Below are positions 1 through 11,612 of a DNA stretch of 64,000 bases, one piece after another (within the stretch, counting starts at the first letter, position 1; every line of letters begins with the position of its first letter). Both the position numbers and the translations under genes were made by a program. This DNA is from Serinus canaria (lineage: Eukaryota; Chordata; Aves; Passeriformes; Fringillidae), in assembly GCF_022539315.1 (NCBI RefSeq), contig NC_066315.1:125027374-125091373 (forward strand), written 5' to 3'. The notes beneath the pieces are model-generated. The model was not told where the DNA came from, searched no databases, and was given only the letters and a program-made list of their open reading frames with translations.

Positions 1-1927
1 TCATTTCTCATGCTGGGTTCTCATTTTGGCCAAGGGAGCACTCAGAAGCACATGTGGGACTAATGACTGCCCTTTGCAGCAGCTGTGGCCCTTTTCCTCC
101 AGTCCTCCCTTTCTCTGCCAACACTCACTATTGCCTACCTCCCCTCAAACATTTTCTGTATGTATTTATCACTCTTTTTTTTTTTTTTTTTTTTGACTAC
201 ATATATAAACAACTGCAAAAATGTAGTTGACATTTTAGTTTCAGAGGAGACAGGCTTGTGGGCATTTCCATTTCCCTCTGCTGAAGAGATGTGAGGAGGA
301 AGCTGAGAAAATTTTGTTTTCTGCTTTCACATGTTATATGCTTAAGGTCAGTAGGTTTGGCATTCCTAGAGAATAGATCTGTTACAAATAAACCTCACAG
401 AGACAGGGGAGAGGTGTTCTTTATGAAGATGAGGTTGAATTAATGAAGGCCTTTGAAGATTGAGATGAAGGCCCTGAGTACAAAGAACCAGCAACAAAAA
501 GAGCTTCATTTCCTCTGGCTATGTGTTGGAAGGTTCATCCAAGTCACTGGGAGGTGCCTCAAAGTTTTGCAGTGATAACAATCCTGTTTGCATGAACCCT
601 ACATGTTTCTAATGCAAAAAGAATTCTAGCCATGTTCTAGTAGTTACAGAAACTTTCTAGGAAACCAGGCTAAAAATACTAGGAGATTATATTACATCAC
701 TGCAAGGTAAAGTCTCCAATCAAAACAAGGTGTATCAAAGCTGATTTTCATCTGCCCTGGTGAGTATTTGAGGTTAATTCTATATCACAGAGATGTTCTT
801 GCTGACTTAGCTGTGGAGGGGCAAGAGTCACTGACAGCCCAGGAGGAGAAACACACACATACACACCTGTAGAACAGGTTAGTGGCCTCTACCAAGACAT
901 TTGTACATGATCTGCTTACAGCTGTGCAGATGGAGAGTTAGCTGTGGCATTGGAGTCCTACGTGTGATACGCTCTGTTTGCAAGGAGTCAGGACTTGCTG
1001 ACTGAATAAATGCAGTGCCAGTGTTTTAGTGGGTTGGGCTGCATTAAAATGGGAGCACAATTAATGTGCATAGCTCACTGAACCCTAGGAACACTGAGGA
1101 TTGGAAAGAGGCTCACAAACAACTCATATTCAACTGAAACTAATGTCTCAAGTATTTCATCACTGACTGATTAACAGTTTCATGGCTATAAAAGAATAAT
1201 TTCATCTGACGATAACAGGATTTACTACTACAGCTTTATGAACACTTCTCTTTGCTTGTCAGTACTATAGCAAAACCTTTCTCATGATGACATGTATGAT
1301 CACAACAGAGAATATTTCCCAGGAAAGTGGTTTCTTTCATTGTTGTTCCAGTCTGTATTTGTTCCATCCAATAACCTGACTCTATTCAGTAATAATTGGT
1401 TCCATTTTTGTGGAAACCCTGTGAACAAATTTCATCTTAACTTTATTACTGGACTTTAGTAAGCAACAAAGAAAAGCCTTTTCTTTCTTAGTGATACTCT
1501 GAACTGTACCATTGGGTGTACTGGTCACAGTAGAAGGATCCAGTCATAGCAACACCTTTCCAGCAGCCAGATCTGTGTTTTCTGATGAACTCACAGCAAG
1601 CTGCTTCACTGGAGACCATTCCCTAAGGGCTTCAGCTAATTAGCTATAGAGAATTCTTAGCTTGAACAAATACCATGTACCCCTGAACTGGTACTACTGA
1701 AAGCTCATGCAAACACCCAGGTACCTTCCCCATCCCATGCTGGGACAAGTCTGATAGCCTGCAGTTCCTTCTGGGCCCTTCCTGAACTCAAAAGCTGTCT
1801 TGGGGAAAAAGGAAACAGCATCTGCTATCTACTCTAGGTAATTAGTTTATGGCATGTACTTTATAACCATCTGGAAATTCACCATCTACTTCATTGTTGC
1901 TGATGATAAATAGAGGGTTACTCAGCT
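1..1927. other. Unique AT-rich non-coding stretch
   Basis: No recognisable exon, RNA gene or interspersed repeat was seen. The only low-complexity feature is a run of 20 T at 175-194. Short open frames here lack family motifs and are interrupted as expected by chance. Confidence 0.6.
175..194. repeat. Poly-T tract (20 T)
   Basis: An uninterrupted homopolymer of 20 T, followed directly by GACTACATATATAAAC. It could be an old retroposed poly-A tail on the minus strand, but no adjacent element body was recognised. Confidence 0.9.
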
Positions 1928-2008
1928 GAATATTTTAATTTTCTTCCTGATTCTGCAGGAAGAAAATTAAAGTATTCTGATTCTATATTTTAATTTTCTC
2001 CTGATTCT
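1928..2008. repeat. Near-perfect 22-bp-arm hairpin plus a third direct copy
   Basis: The left arm is 1928-1949 (begins GAATATTTTAATTTTC) and the right arm is 1956-1977 (begins CAGGAAGAAAATTAAAG). They are reverse complements over 22 bp with one mismatch, which would be a G-U wobble in RNA. The loop is only six bases (1950-1955). A third copy of the left arm plus loop follows in direct orientation at 1985-2008 with one T deleted. The right arm can therefore pair with either flanking copy, giving two alternative foldbacks. Arm and loop size fit a pre-miRNA-like stem, but the stem is short for Drosha processing. A replication template-switch origin is equally plausible. Confidence 0.85.
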
Positions 2009-4369
2009 AGAATTTCACTAATACACAAGTGTTTTATTTTCTTTTTCTTTTTTTTCCCCAGTGCACAGGCAAGCAATAATCACAGATTCTTGGATCCACA
2101 TGAAAGGAAACTCTTCCTTTAATTTCCTCCACTGCAGCTGTCCTGAAGTCATCATCCATACCTAGTGATGAGTTCTTGCTGTGGGAGCACTATCAGCTTT
2201 GTGCAAACCTCATGGAAGCTTCTGCTAAACATTGCAGATATCACACCTACTGTTCCTTAAAGTTTGACAGCCTCTCCCTTTCTGCTCCACTTCACCTTTG
2301 CTTAGCCTTTTGCAGAAAACTCATGAGACTCAGGGTTTGTGAAACTAGGGGAGAGTCCACCATGGTTGCTGACAGATGCACTTTGAGGTACAGATACCAA
2401 TATATTAACAGAAAGCATTCCCATCCTTGGTTCCACCAAGCAGGGAAACAGCCCAGTGGCTATGGATAAATCAAAATAGAAACTCATTTTGCACAGACCA
2501 CCAAAGGTCATCTGTTCTTGGACTGAGCTGAAAGAGAGGGCTTTTCCCCACTGAATACTGGCTGAGTGTAGTATTAGTTCTTCTGTTAAACTGGAAACAG
2601 ACTGTGTTGTCTGGCGTGCAAAATGTTGGCAGAAAGCAGGAGGAAGGTTTTCTCAGCAGTGAGCTGCAGGCTGTGCACCTGTGATGGGTGGATTGAGGTG
2701 GATCAGAATCCCGTGTGACATTTCTGTGTGCCTGCAGTTCAAGAGTGAGTTTTGTGTCTTGGCCCTCATGCCATTCCAGCAAAAAGATAGTGTTATGATA
2801 GCACATTCATATTTCAGAGCATTAGCTTGAAAGCAGCATAATCTAAATGTGTACTGTGGGCCTGAGTGCAGTATATGCTGTGGCTTGTTACTCTACACTT
2901 CATGGCAGACTGCCACTAGAAAACAATAATCTCAATTTGATAATTTTTTTTTTAATGTAGACAAGAAGTTGTGAATAATGAGCAAATCTTCTGTAAGCAA
3001 ACTGAAGATATGCAAGCAAAAAAAAAAAGTCCAGTGGTTTAAAATGTAAGTGCAAGGAAAAATGTGATTAAAGAGACATTATCTGTAAAACCTTGGTAGA
3101 AATATTTTCCTGGAGGTTCCATTCTCTGTTCCCAGGAAAAGAGCAGGCAAGATACCAGAGATCAATGGACTCCTAAAAATAATTTTAATTTTTAAGAGTC
3201 TTGAATGCTATCATGCTTCACAGACCATGTCAAAAGGAAGGCAGCAGGCTTCCTTGTGGATCAGACACACTTCTAGCTGTAAAATGGGGGAGAGCTGCAC
3301 AGCCTCCTGAAAAACTGTCTTTTCACACCCACTTGGGAGTTTTAAATCCATAAAAACCAGCAGGGCTAATAATGAAATTAATGAGGCTTAGGATTCATAC
3401 TGTTTACAATGCAAAAATGCCCAAAGCACAGTCATTGATGGGAAACTGAAATGGGTTCACCACAGGGCCAAATTGCACATTTTTCACAGGGAGAGTGATG
3501 TAATTAAACTCTCACATGCAGGACATTATTCATAGGCTACAGGTCTACGTGTTCTACCATCAAGAGAAATTCCCACATTTGGCTTGTGCTATGAGTAGAC
3601 AATTCCTGCTAAGGTTAATTTTTACTGCCAGAAGACTGTGATGTGTATTTATGAGGCTCTAAAATTTCAGAAAAAGTGATTTTCCAGGAATGCGGTGAAC
3701 GAGAATTATTTGGTGCAAAAGAAGAAGGAATTCAGCTTGCCATTTCCAGATATTCTACAAAGCTTAACATCCCAAGAATCTACTCTCAGACTGTATTTCT
3801 TTATGTGTATTTCTACATGTGTGCCTCATGTATGAGCAGACACATGTATGTGCATATATACAGGTATATAGGCATGTATAAATGTATGGAAGCAACACGT
3901 GCAGATTTGTGAGAGTGTGTGCTGAAGGTAAGGCTGAGAGTTGTTTCCTCAGCCACAGCAAAGTTGTACAAATTGTAGTATGTAAACTATTGGTTAAAGC
4001 ATTCACTGTCTGAATCATATTTTGTACAGCTACTGCTCAAAAAGTCACCACTGTTTTGGCTTCTTTTCTTGTTCAGGGGCTGAATCAGATTTCTACTTGA
4101 CATAGCATTACACTTCCATTTTTGGGGTCTTTTTGACAGTGACACTGCATGAGCAATTTAGCTGCTATCTGCTGGAAGAGAGCTTGCAGCTGTGTAGACC
4201 CTATTTTGAAAGCTTTTTGGGCTAGGCTGGAGTAAAGAAGGGCACTCATCCATGCACTGCCCAAGTGTCTTATAATTAAAAACAAGATTTGAAGGATACT
4301 GACAGTCTTATGAAGTATTTGTAGGAAGCTGACAGTGTAAGGAGCAAATGTTTCACCCATGTATCTATT
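2009..4369. other. Unique AT-rich non-coding stretch
   Basis: Nothing recognisable as a gene or interspersed repeat. Overlapping short open frames at 3676-4018 on both strands come from an alternating CA/TG- and TA-rich segment and show no conserved domain. Confidence 0.55.
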
Positions 4370-4965
4370 AGAACCACAGATCTAAGCCAACCGCCTGCTC
4401 AAAGCAGAACTGGGTCTGAAGTCAGGGACATGACCAGTCATGACTTGGAAATTTCCAAGGGTGCAAGTTCCACAGCCTCTCCACAAGCCTATTCTTATTG
4501 TTGCTTCACAGCACTCAAGGACTATTTTTTTTTTTTAGCCACGATATCTCTTGCTGCAGCCTGTAATTGTCATGTGTCCTTCTTTCCCTGAGCACCTCTG
4601 AGTCTGTTTTTTCTTTCTTTTGGGTAAGAAAGAAAATTATTCCCACTAATAATGGGAAGTTACCCAAAAGAAAGAAAAGTCATAAAAGTCATTAAGGACA
4701 GCCAGCTCTCCCCTTAGACTTCTCCATATTTAACAAGTCCAGGTCTCCTAATTTCTTCTTTAATGCATTTATGTGAGTGACTTAATCTTGGTGGATCTGT
4801 GTTCTTTGCAGTTTATCCATTTCTCTCTTGTACTGGCAAGCCCAAAACATAATGCAATTTTCACTAGAGTTGAAACACTGAAATTTCATTAAGCACCCAG
4901 ATGATAAAAGGGCAGAATTAAGTGCCATGTAAGCCACATATTGGGTTGAAGGTGTAACAGGTGTT
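4370..4965 (-). mobile_element. Decayed CR1 LINE, 3' part (minus strand)
   Basis: Read on the minus strand, this is the C-terminal end of a CR1 reverse-transcriptase ORF followed by its 3' region. The minus-strand peptide near 4790-4870 reads NCIMFWACQYKREMDKL. This aligns with FCVQFWASQHKRDMEIL in the larger plus-strand CR1 of this window (about 25865-25910). On the plus strand the left end carries phrases typical of reverse-complemented avian CR1 3' ends, such as CCGCCTGCTCAAAGCAG and TCCACAGCCTCTCC. The copy is heavily mutated, is 5' truncated near 4965, and is split by a foreign-looking hairpin at 4609-4678. The boundaries are approximate. The subfamily was not determined. Confidence 0.8.
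4609..4678. repeat. Perfect 19-bp inverted repeat with nested stem, inside CR1
   Basis: The arms TTTTCTTTCTTTTGGGTAA (4609-4627) and its exact reverse complement (4660-4678) enclose 32 bases. The loop holds a second 6-bp stem, TTCCCA (4640-4645) with TGGGAA (4653-4658). CR1-like sequence lies on both sides, so this block interrupts the element. It could be a tiny palindromic insertion or a template-switch product. No known transposon terminal repeat was recognised. Confidence 0.85.
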
Positions 4966-6108
4966 AGCAGTTTCCAGTAGCAAGTCAGAATAAGTTTCTG
5001 AGAATCTAATTCAGTGAGAAGTCTGAGATCACACAAGAGGTCAACATCCAAATAATATAAAAGAGAAATTTTTATAACAGAAACTCCTCTTTCTCTGTTG
5101 GTGGTTTGTGCTGAGCTATTTTTGTTCCTTACAAGATGACTGTTTCATACCTTGGTGATTTCAAACAAAGTTGAAATTGAAATGTCAGCTTGACTGAAAA
5201 AAAATGATCCAGAAATCACTAAAAGGAAAAGCCTGTGACAGATTATTTTTTCCCAGCCTTGCCTAGAATGTTGATTCTCTTTTTAAATTCTGTATAGCAT
5301 GGTAGTATATGCAAAAGGCACACAGGGACACATAGACAATTTCAAGAGAGGAGCTCAAACTTTGGGCAGCAGCATCTATATTTTAGTGTAACTCCCTACA
5401 CAATTACTAAGATTTGAACAATTTCATGTTGTAAACTTCCCTGGTGTTCTTCTCATCTTTTAGTTGCTGGCATTATATTCACTATTACTATGTGGAAATA
5501 CAGCAGTGTACTCACCTTTGATAAGCACACTGCTAGTGGACTTAAATACATTTGCTAAGTGAAGCAAAGATTTACCTTTTCAACTGGCAATCCTTGTCTC
5601 AAATACAGCCATACAATGTATGTATGAATGTCCATACCATCTTTAAAAAAATAGCTGTCTTTCCATAACTTCAAAAGGATAAATCAACAATTAAATAATA
5701 AATTTTTTAAAATATTATTCTGACACCTTCTCAGCATTCCACTCTTACCTGATTCTGACAATTGCTGATGCTGGTTTGACTGTTATGTACGACATTGGTG
5801 CCACTAAGACACACATGTACATATGCACGTTCTGCAACTTTGCTTTGGCATATTTCACATCGTGATTTCAACAGAAAGCTCATCTCCTCATGTCTGAAAT
5901 TGTATTTGTGAGGTTCTGTGCCTGAGACCAGACTGTACAGGTAATAACCAAAATAGTTAGTGGGGACAAGGACTCTCCTCCTCCTTTACTCGGGAACACA
6001 GTTGCAATCTCCTTGCTCTCTGGAGACAGTAAGTCAACCAAAGGGAGAAAGATAAGAGATAGGACTGCTACACATCTTTAAGGTTTGCTTTTTCCTGCTT
6101 TGTTCCAG
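4966..6108. other. Unique AT-rich non-coding stretch
   Basis: No repeat or gene was recognised. The left boundary is where CR1 similarity fades out. Confidence 0.5.
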
Positions 6109-6267
6109 GAGATTATTGTCACAGGAAATGGAGCAGTCTCTGCAGTCAGAAAGATATGGACACGCCATTATGACTGGCTTGATATGGGTTGAACTCCTGA
6201 TACACAGAGGCCAGTGGTGGCTGGACCTTTCTAAGCTCCCCATTTCTGTAGTAGTCTTAAATAGAAG
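6109..6267 (+). other. Candidate 159-bp exon (unproven)
   Basis: The segment is bounded by a strong-looking 3' splice site (TTTTTCCTGCTTTGTTCCAG ending at 6108) and a near-consensus 5' splice site (GAAG then GTGAGT at 6268). The length is 159, a multiple of three. Reading from base 2 the whole segment is open, from RLLSQEMEQSLQ through GLIWVELLIHRGQWWLDL to VVVLNR, so both flanking introns would be phase 2 and the exon could be skipped without a frame change. The frame meets TGA immediately after the donor. I do not recognise the peptide. A 53-codon frame open in one of three phases is not rare by chance, and pseudoexons are common in long introns, so this is a hypothesis only. Confidence 0.2.
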
Positions 6268-6420
6268 GTGAGTCAGTGATACTGTCCCCTCTGAGTCACA
6301 ATAAAAAATAAAATAAACATGAGAAAGAAATAATCTTTAGTGTATTTGTAATCTATTTTGAAAGGTCCTATAAGGTTATGAGCATTATCTGGAAAGCCAG
6401 CTGTGCCCTTCACTCCTCCC

Positions 6421-6600
6421 TGTTCTCGATAAGTCCCTTACTCAAATGGAGGACAGGTTGGACGTCGTTTACTGACGTTTTGAACTTTATCTGCTGGCTC
6501 TTATCTCTTCTGCCACAAAAAATACGTACATGGGAACCTTAATTTCTGCACGTTAGCAGCAAAAAGAGTTAGAAGAAGAAACACGTCTTTCATTCAGCTG
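6421..6600. promoter_or_regulatory. CpG-retaining patch with CRE-like motifs
   Basis: About seven CpGs occur in 180 bases, in a region where CpG is otherwise sparse. They include GACGTCG and TGACG at 6461-6476, which resemble CREB/ATF half-sites spaced about one helical turn apart. TACGTAC (about 6522) and GCACGTT (about 6549) follow. Known biology: CRE-type sites bind bZIP factors. That this patch is a functional element is inference. Confidence 0.2.
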
Positions 6601-8356
6601 TTCTCAGATCTGAATGCTAATGAGTCTTTACAGGCCAGAATATTAGAGAAGAATATCAGTGTAGAGCACACACCCCTTTCTTCAACAGAATTAAAGCCCT
6701 GGTTGGTGCTGCAATTTTCTCAGTGTACGTGGTGCAGGATGTATCCTGGGTCGGTTAATGCTGCACATCCAGCACCAGATTGCTGCTGAAGTAGCAACAA
6801 CCCAAGTAAGGAGTGAGGTTGTGTCACAGTAGACACTTCACACAGACAGGGTCAGCCTCAGAAACACTCAGGACCAATGAAGCAGGTTAAAGCAGGTGAG
6901 GGGGTAAGCAGGTTAAAGCAGGTGAGGGAGTAAGCAATACACAAGGAAAAGAAGACCTATGAACCTAGCTCTTCTTGCAGAGTCATGTCCCTGCTGGAAA
7001 CACTCCCTTCAACCTACACTACGTGACCATACAGTAAATACAGGCAGGGGCTTGTTATGTCCAAAGGGCATCTGGGGCTCACAGTGAAGAACAGCTCACA
7101 GCCATCAGTTCCCCAGGCATGCTGTCCTGACCCTTCCCTCACAGCTGTGGCTGTTGACAAGCTCATGTGCTCATTGCTGGGGGGGAGCTTCCAGTTGTTG
7201 GTAGAGTTCAGCTTTGGTACACGAGCAAAAAGGAGCAGTTATGTTTGTGACACCCCTCTCACTTATACAGATGTATCTGACTTTCTTATCAGATGAATAA
7301 TAAAATTATTATGTGCTTTTTCTCTTAGTAATGAATGCAAGTAAGATAAAGATATGGTCATGGTTTTACCTAATGTTAATTTTTAAGTATTTAGGATTTG
7401 CTTTCTTGGCACAGCAACACAGTTTGATGCTCTTACAGACATTAAATAATCTAGATCCATGGTAAAATAGAGCTGTTGTACAGAACACATGCACTGGGAT
7501 CAGTGGCACTTGCAGCTGAACAGGAAATGTCTAATTTTTAGTGCCTAACATGAGGCATAACATTATATTAAGGGCTGTAACAATTCATCACAGTCAGTGC
7601 ATGAGACAACTTTCAGTGTTATGCTTTAAGCAAGAAAGCCACAGTTTCCAAATCTTTTAAAGTTTTCCACAGCTGAAAACTATCTTAGGTACCATTTTAT
7701 GGAATGCTGTTGAGGGAAGACATTTTCAGTTTTGCAATGGCATTAATGAAGCCACTAGCCCAACAGATGAAAGCATTACCATTATTTGCAATAATACTCT
7801 ACACAACACCATATAGACTACAAAATACTCAACATCTATTAAAAAAAAGCCTCCTTATGCTGACAAATCTACAGTTGAAAGAGCCACATGAAATAAGTTC
7901 AGTATTTTACTAGAGAGAGAAAAGGTGGTGTACAGAGCATTGTCGATAACTGTAATATTTTGGGAAAAGATTTGACATTACAAAGCTTGAAAAGAAAATA
8001 TTGTATTTAGTGGAAGTGAATCTTTTATGGTAATAGATACTGTGTTTCTTTTGGAGACAGACAAATATTTAGACTGTCCATTATTTGGAGGGAGGATATC
8101 CTCTTAACCGTATGCCCAAGTATTTATAAACAAAAATATTAAGAAAAATGTAGTTTCTGTGGGAAATGTTGGTGCTCCAATGTCACTATCAAATTGACAT
8201 CGACCTTTATTGTTAAAAGGGCAGTCAGATACAGAGGTTTGGTTGCATGCAGCTTTTCTTACTAATGTCACCATCATGAAAATCTGATTTAGTCTTACGT
8301 CTTTTAAAATGTGCATTTTTGAAATCTAATGAATTTTACCAACATTAAAGAGTCAT
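6601..8356. other. Unique non-coding stretch
   Basis: Apart from the short tandem repeat at 6881-6932 no feature was recognised. Open frames at 7057-7296 and 7704-7913 show no family similarity. Confidence 0.5.
6881..6932. repeat. 26-bp tandem duplication, two copies
   Basis: The unit starts AGCAGGTTAAAGCAGGTGAG. The copies at 6881-6906 and 6907-6932 differ at one base (GGGGG against GGGAG). Each unit itself contains two AGCAGGT words, so there is sub-periodicity. Confidence 0.9.
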
Positions 8357-8400
8357 TTTTTACCCTATAATGTTTGTGATTTTTACCCTATAATGTTGGT
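8357..8400. repeat. 23-bp tandem duplication
   Basis: The unit TTTTTACCCTATAATGTT plus five bases occurs at 8357-8379, and almost completely again from 8380. The copies are identical over the first 18 bases. Confidence 0.88.
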
Positions 8401-11285
8401 CTTTGTTACAATATCAAAATTTCTTCTGGTAGTTAAGAAATTTTGTGAGCAATTTAAAGGCACAGTGAAAGGGACGGGACTCATCACATTAAGGGAACTC
8501 AGGTTTAATAATTAAATCCTAGTAACTAGAGGGGAAGGCATACTTTACAACCACTCCTTCAAGGCCTATGGTTCTGTAATTGTTGTGCAGTTTAAACCCA
8601 TTACAAATTCTCTGAAGTCGGCCACTTGACGTTTTTGCTCTACATTGCATAACAACTCATGAGCTGTAGTGTGGCTACAATGAACTCCCTCATGGCAGTG
8701 GTGGCACTGGACATGCTGGTGTTCAGTGAGGCTTCTACATCCTTCTCAGACCACTGCAACAAGTTACTCCTGCTTTATGCCAAAACCTTTGCTTTGGCAG
8801 GCTTCACTTAATGGCAAATTGCCCGGGTAGAGACAGCTGTGAGAGGGTATTTCTTTACATTTCAAGACAAGTAGCACTTATCTGTGCACAAAGGGCAGTG
8901 CTGGTAGTACTGAAGAGAGGAAAAAGAAATAAGAAGCCATTTGTAATTCCAAGAGCTTTTTCTATAACCAAATAAATTATTCTATGTGAAAGAGTTCATA
9001 GCTCTAAGCATAGGATGTGCTGCATTAGATAACTGTATATTATCCATTCTGCTGGATCAATAGCACTGAGCACTGGGTCGTGTATTATGTGGTTTATTCC
9101 TTCTTTCAGTCAAGGTCAGGTCAGTTAATTTGGCAAGCATTTGAATTATATTTAATTGAAGCCAATTCAACAGCAATCATTTTCCTCATACCTTTTACCA
9201 TTACCAAAAGTATTCAATTTGCTAAAAAAGGCTCCTGGTTGGTAAAAATGCTGATATTATTTAACTTAATTTCTGCCCTGAGGAGATCCCTTTCCTAAAA
9301 ACTCCAGCTCAGTAGTTTTGAGTACGTGCCTTTTGGAATTACAGAGGATCATCAATACCTGTAGCTGCATTACTGTAGTTGCTCATATGATAGGCAGTTT
9401 TCAGCTGCAGACCTTGGTGCAGAGGACTAGAGGTTATGAAAACGATTGTTAAAAATCACATGTTATGTATAATATATAAGTGGAGATGTGTCCTTCTCCT
9501 TCACTCTATGTGAGAGTTCAGTGCAAAGTAACAAAACTCTACCCTTGATTGGGTGCAAGCTCAGGAAAAAATACATCAAAACTGTTCTAAATTTGCAAGT
9601 TTTTAATATCAGTGGCAGAATAAAGTTAAAAAATGAGTGTTTTTGAAAATTCCAGGAGAATGTAAAATTATAGAGGTATTTAAAATACTGAATTTATTAA
9701 TTCTGTTAGAAGGAATGACGTACTTTGCACTTCACAATGTTATGTTTACATGCATTCACTTGTGTTCACATGCTGCATCTAGTGTGGACCACAGAGATAT
9801 ATAGCATATTTAACATCTTAATATGGAAATTTTACTTTTTTTTTGCAACACTGTGGCTCACTTGTTCCTTCTGATGAGTTATTTCTGTGCTACTGCACAT
9901 CTGTGATAATGCAGTCTTCTGGGGCTAATCTCTACAACTTTATCATACTGAGGCCAAAAGGCCTATCCTGCCCTAACATACAAATATTTTATTTATAGGC
10001 TAGTAGGACAGGAGCCTTCCCATTCTTTATCTTTTATAACACTCCACATAATGTGGTATCAGATAGGGTATAACTTGAAGTTAATTTCAGCTCCGTGGAT
10101 AACTTTTGGCATGAGCACTTAAATATAAAGGCAGAGCAGAAACAAGCAATGGGATGCTGCAAGAGGGGAACAAACTCTCCTGCCAACATCTCTGAAGCAG
10201 CTGCCTCTCTTGAGGCAGAATAAGTCAGCACTCATTAAGTTGGTTCCTGCTATTTCCTTAGGGAGCCAGCAGTACAAATGACCTGAAACATGCAGGGCGT
10301 CACACACCCTTAAAAAATTCCAGGGTGTCCTTACAGTCAGGCAAACAAAAGGTATCAGGGCCATGATTTCCATGTTTCTACTTGGCTTTCAGTAGCTTCA
10401 CATAAGGAATAAGTATAGCTGAGCCAAATCATCAGAAATTCATTTTAATTTTACACTGTGCTATCCTAATCTCCTGGTTCTGCTCCCAAAATGTACAGGC
10501 TCATTTCCACCCTTGTGCAGCACTGAGAGCTGCAGATGGTACTGGAGGGAAGGCACTTTGACTTGTAGTGGTCCTGCCCCTGCCTCACAGAGAAAACCCA
10601 GGATTGTCCCTAAACTGGGCCTCTGCTAAGAAAAGAAGGTCAAGAAGATCCCCTAATACCCTCTCTAATACTTGCTGAAGAAAAAAAAATGTCCTATTGG
10701 CTTAATTTGATTTTTGACTTGGGTTCTCCTGCAGGCAAGCCATAGTAAAAGCCTTGAGATTGCTCAGTTGTTTTTGCCACTCTGATGTTTCTTGTGTAGT
10801 ACCATTATATGTACCTGTGTGAAAAGGGGGGCTCTGAAACTCCCTGATATAGCATTTTATACTTCCTGTCTCTGTCCCAGAGGCAACAGCTGAATCTTGG
10901 GGAAGTGAAGGCTTCACACGTGTTGTGCTTTCCTGTACTAGAAATGAATTAAATCCTAGAAATGAAAAAAAGAACCCAAACCAACCAAACCAAAATGCCA
11001 GAAGCAAGTACAAATATAATTAAGAACTGACACATTAATTTGTGCTGTTTCAACATGAAATAGAATAGGTTTTGGTTGAGATGAGGCATCATGCTGAATC
11101 ATGCCCTTGCCTGCTTAGAGGTAAGGAAAAAAAAAAAAAGCCTTTTGACCTTGCTTTTTTTGAAGATGGTATTAATATTGCCTGAATCAATGTTCTGTCT
11201 CCACGAATAGCTATTTCATACACTTTACAGAGATTCAGCATTTATATTTCTAGGAGCTTTAACAGCCTCTCTCAGAACTTTAGAA
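8401..11285. other. Unique AT-rich non-coding stretch
   Basis: No coding exon, RNA gene or interspersed repeat was recognised. Open frames at 9080-9298, 10034-10373 and 10702-11013 have low-complexity or anonymous products and no motif support. Confidence 0.5.
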
Positions 11286-11394
11286 ATGACAGATAAAAGG
11301 AAAGCTTTTAAGGTTGCTTACTCTTTTGCAGGACTCAATTCTTCTACAGCATGCATTTTTTTATTTATCAAAAACATAGTTGACATTGCTACAG

Positions 11395-11525
11395 AAAAAA
11401 AGAAAAAGATGACTGAAAAAACACAGCAGATAAAGGACTCAGAGGATGTCCCTGAAGAAGAACCACCAGGCAATGAGCATGTACAGGGAGAAAGGAAATT
11501 TTCTTTAATATATCTGCCACTAATG
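11395..11525 (+). other. Candidate exon with charged peptide (weak)
   Basis: Inside a 108-codon open frame (11286-11612) lies a stretch encoding a hydrophilic, coding-like peptide (KKKMTEKTQQIKDSEDVPEE, then EPPGNEHVQGERKFSLIYLP). A CTACAG precedes it at 11389-11394 and CTAATG|GTATGC follows at 11520. The implied length of 131 is not a multiple of three, and the acceptor lacks a good pyrimidine tract. Two minus-strand frames are also open over the same bases, which argues for chance openness. I do not recognise the peptide. Confidence 0.1.
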
Positions 11526-11612
11526 GTATGCACTTCATATAATAAAGCATCCTGGGACTTGACAGAACCACACAGTTTAATGTTGTTGTGGCAACTAACA
11601 ATTTACACTTAA

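Noticed and set aside
2490..2520. CCAAAGGTCATCTGTTC resembling a reverse CR1 tail
   Set aside because: The flanks do not continue the match, so it is likely coincidence.
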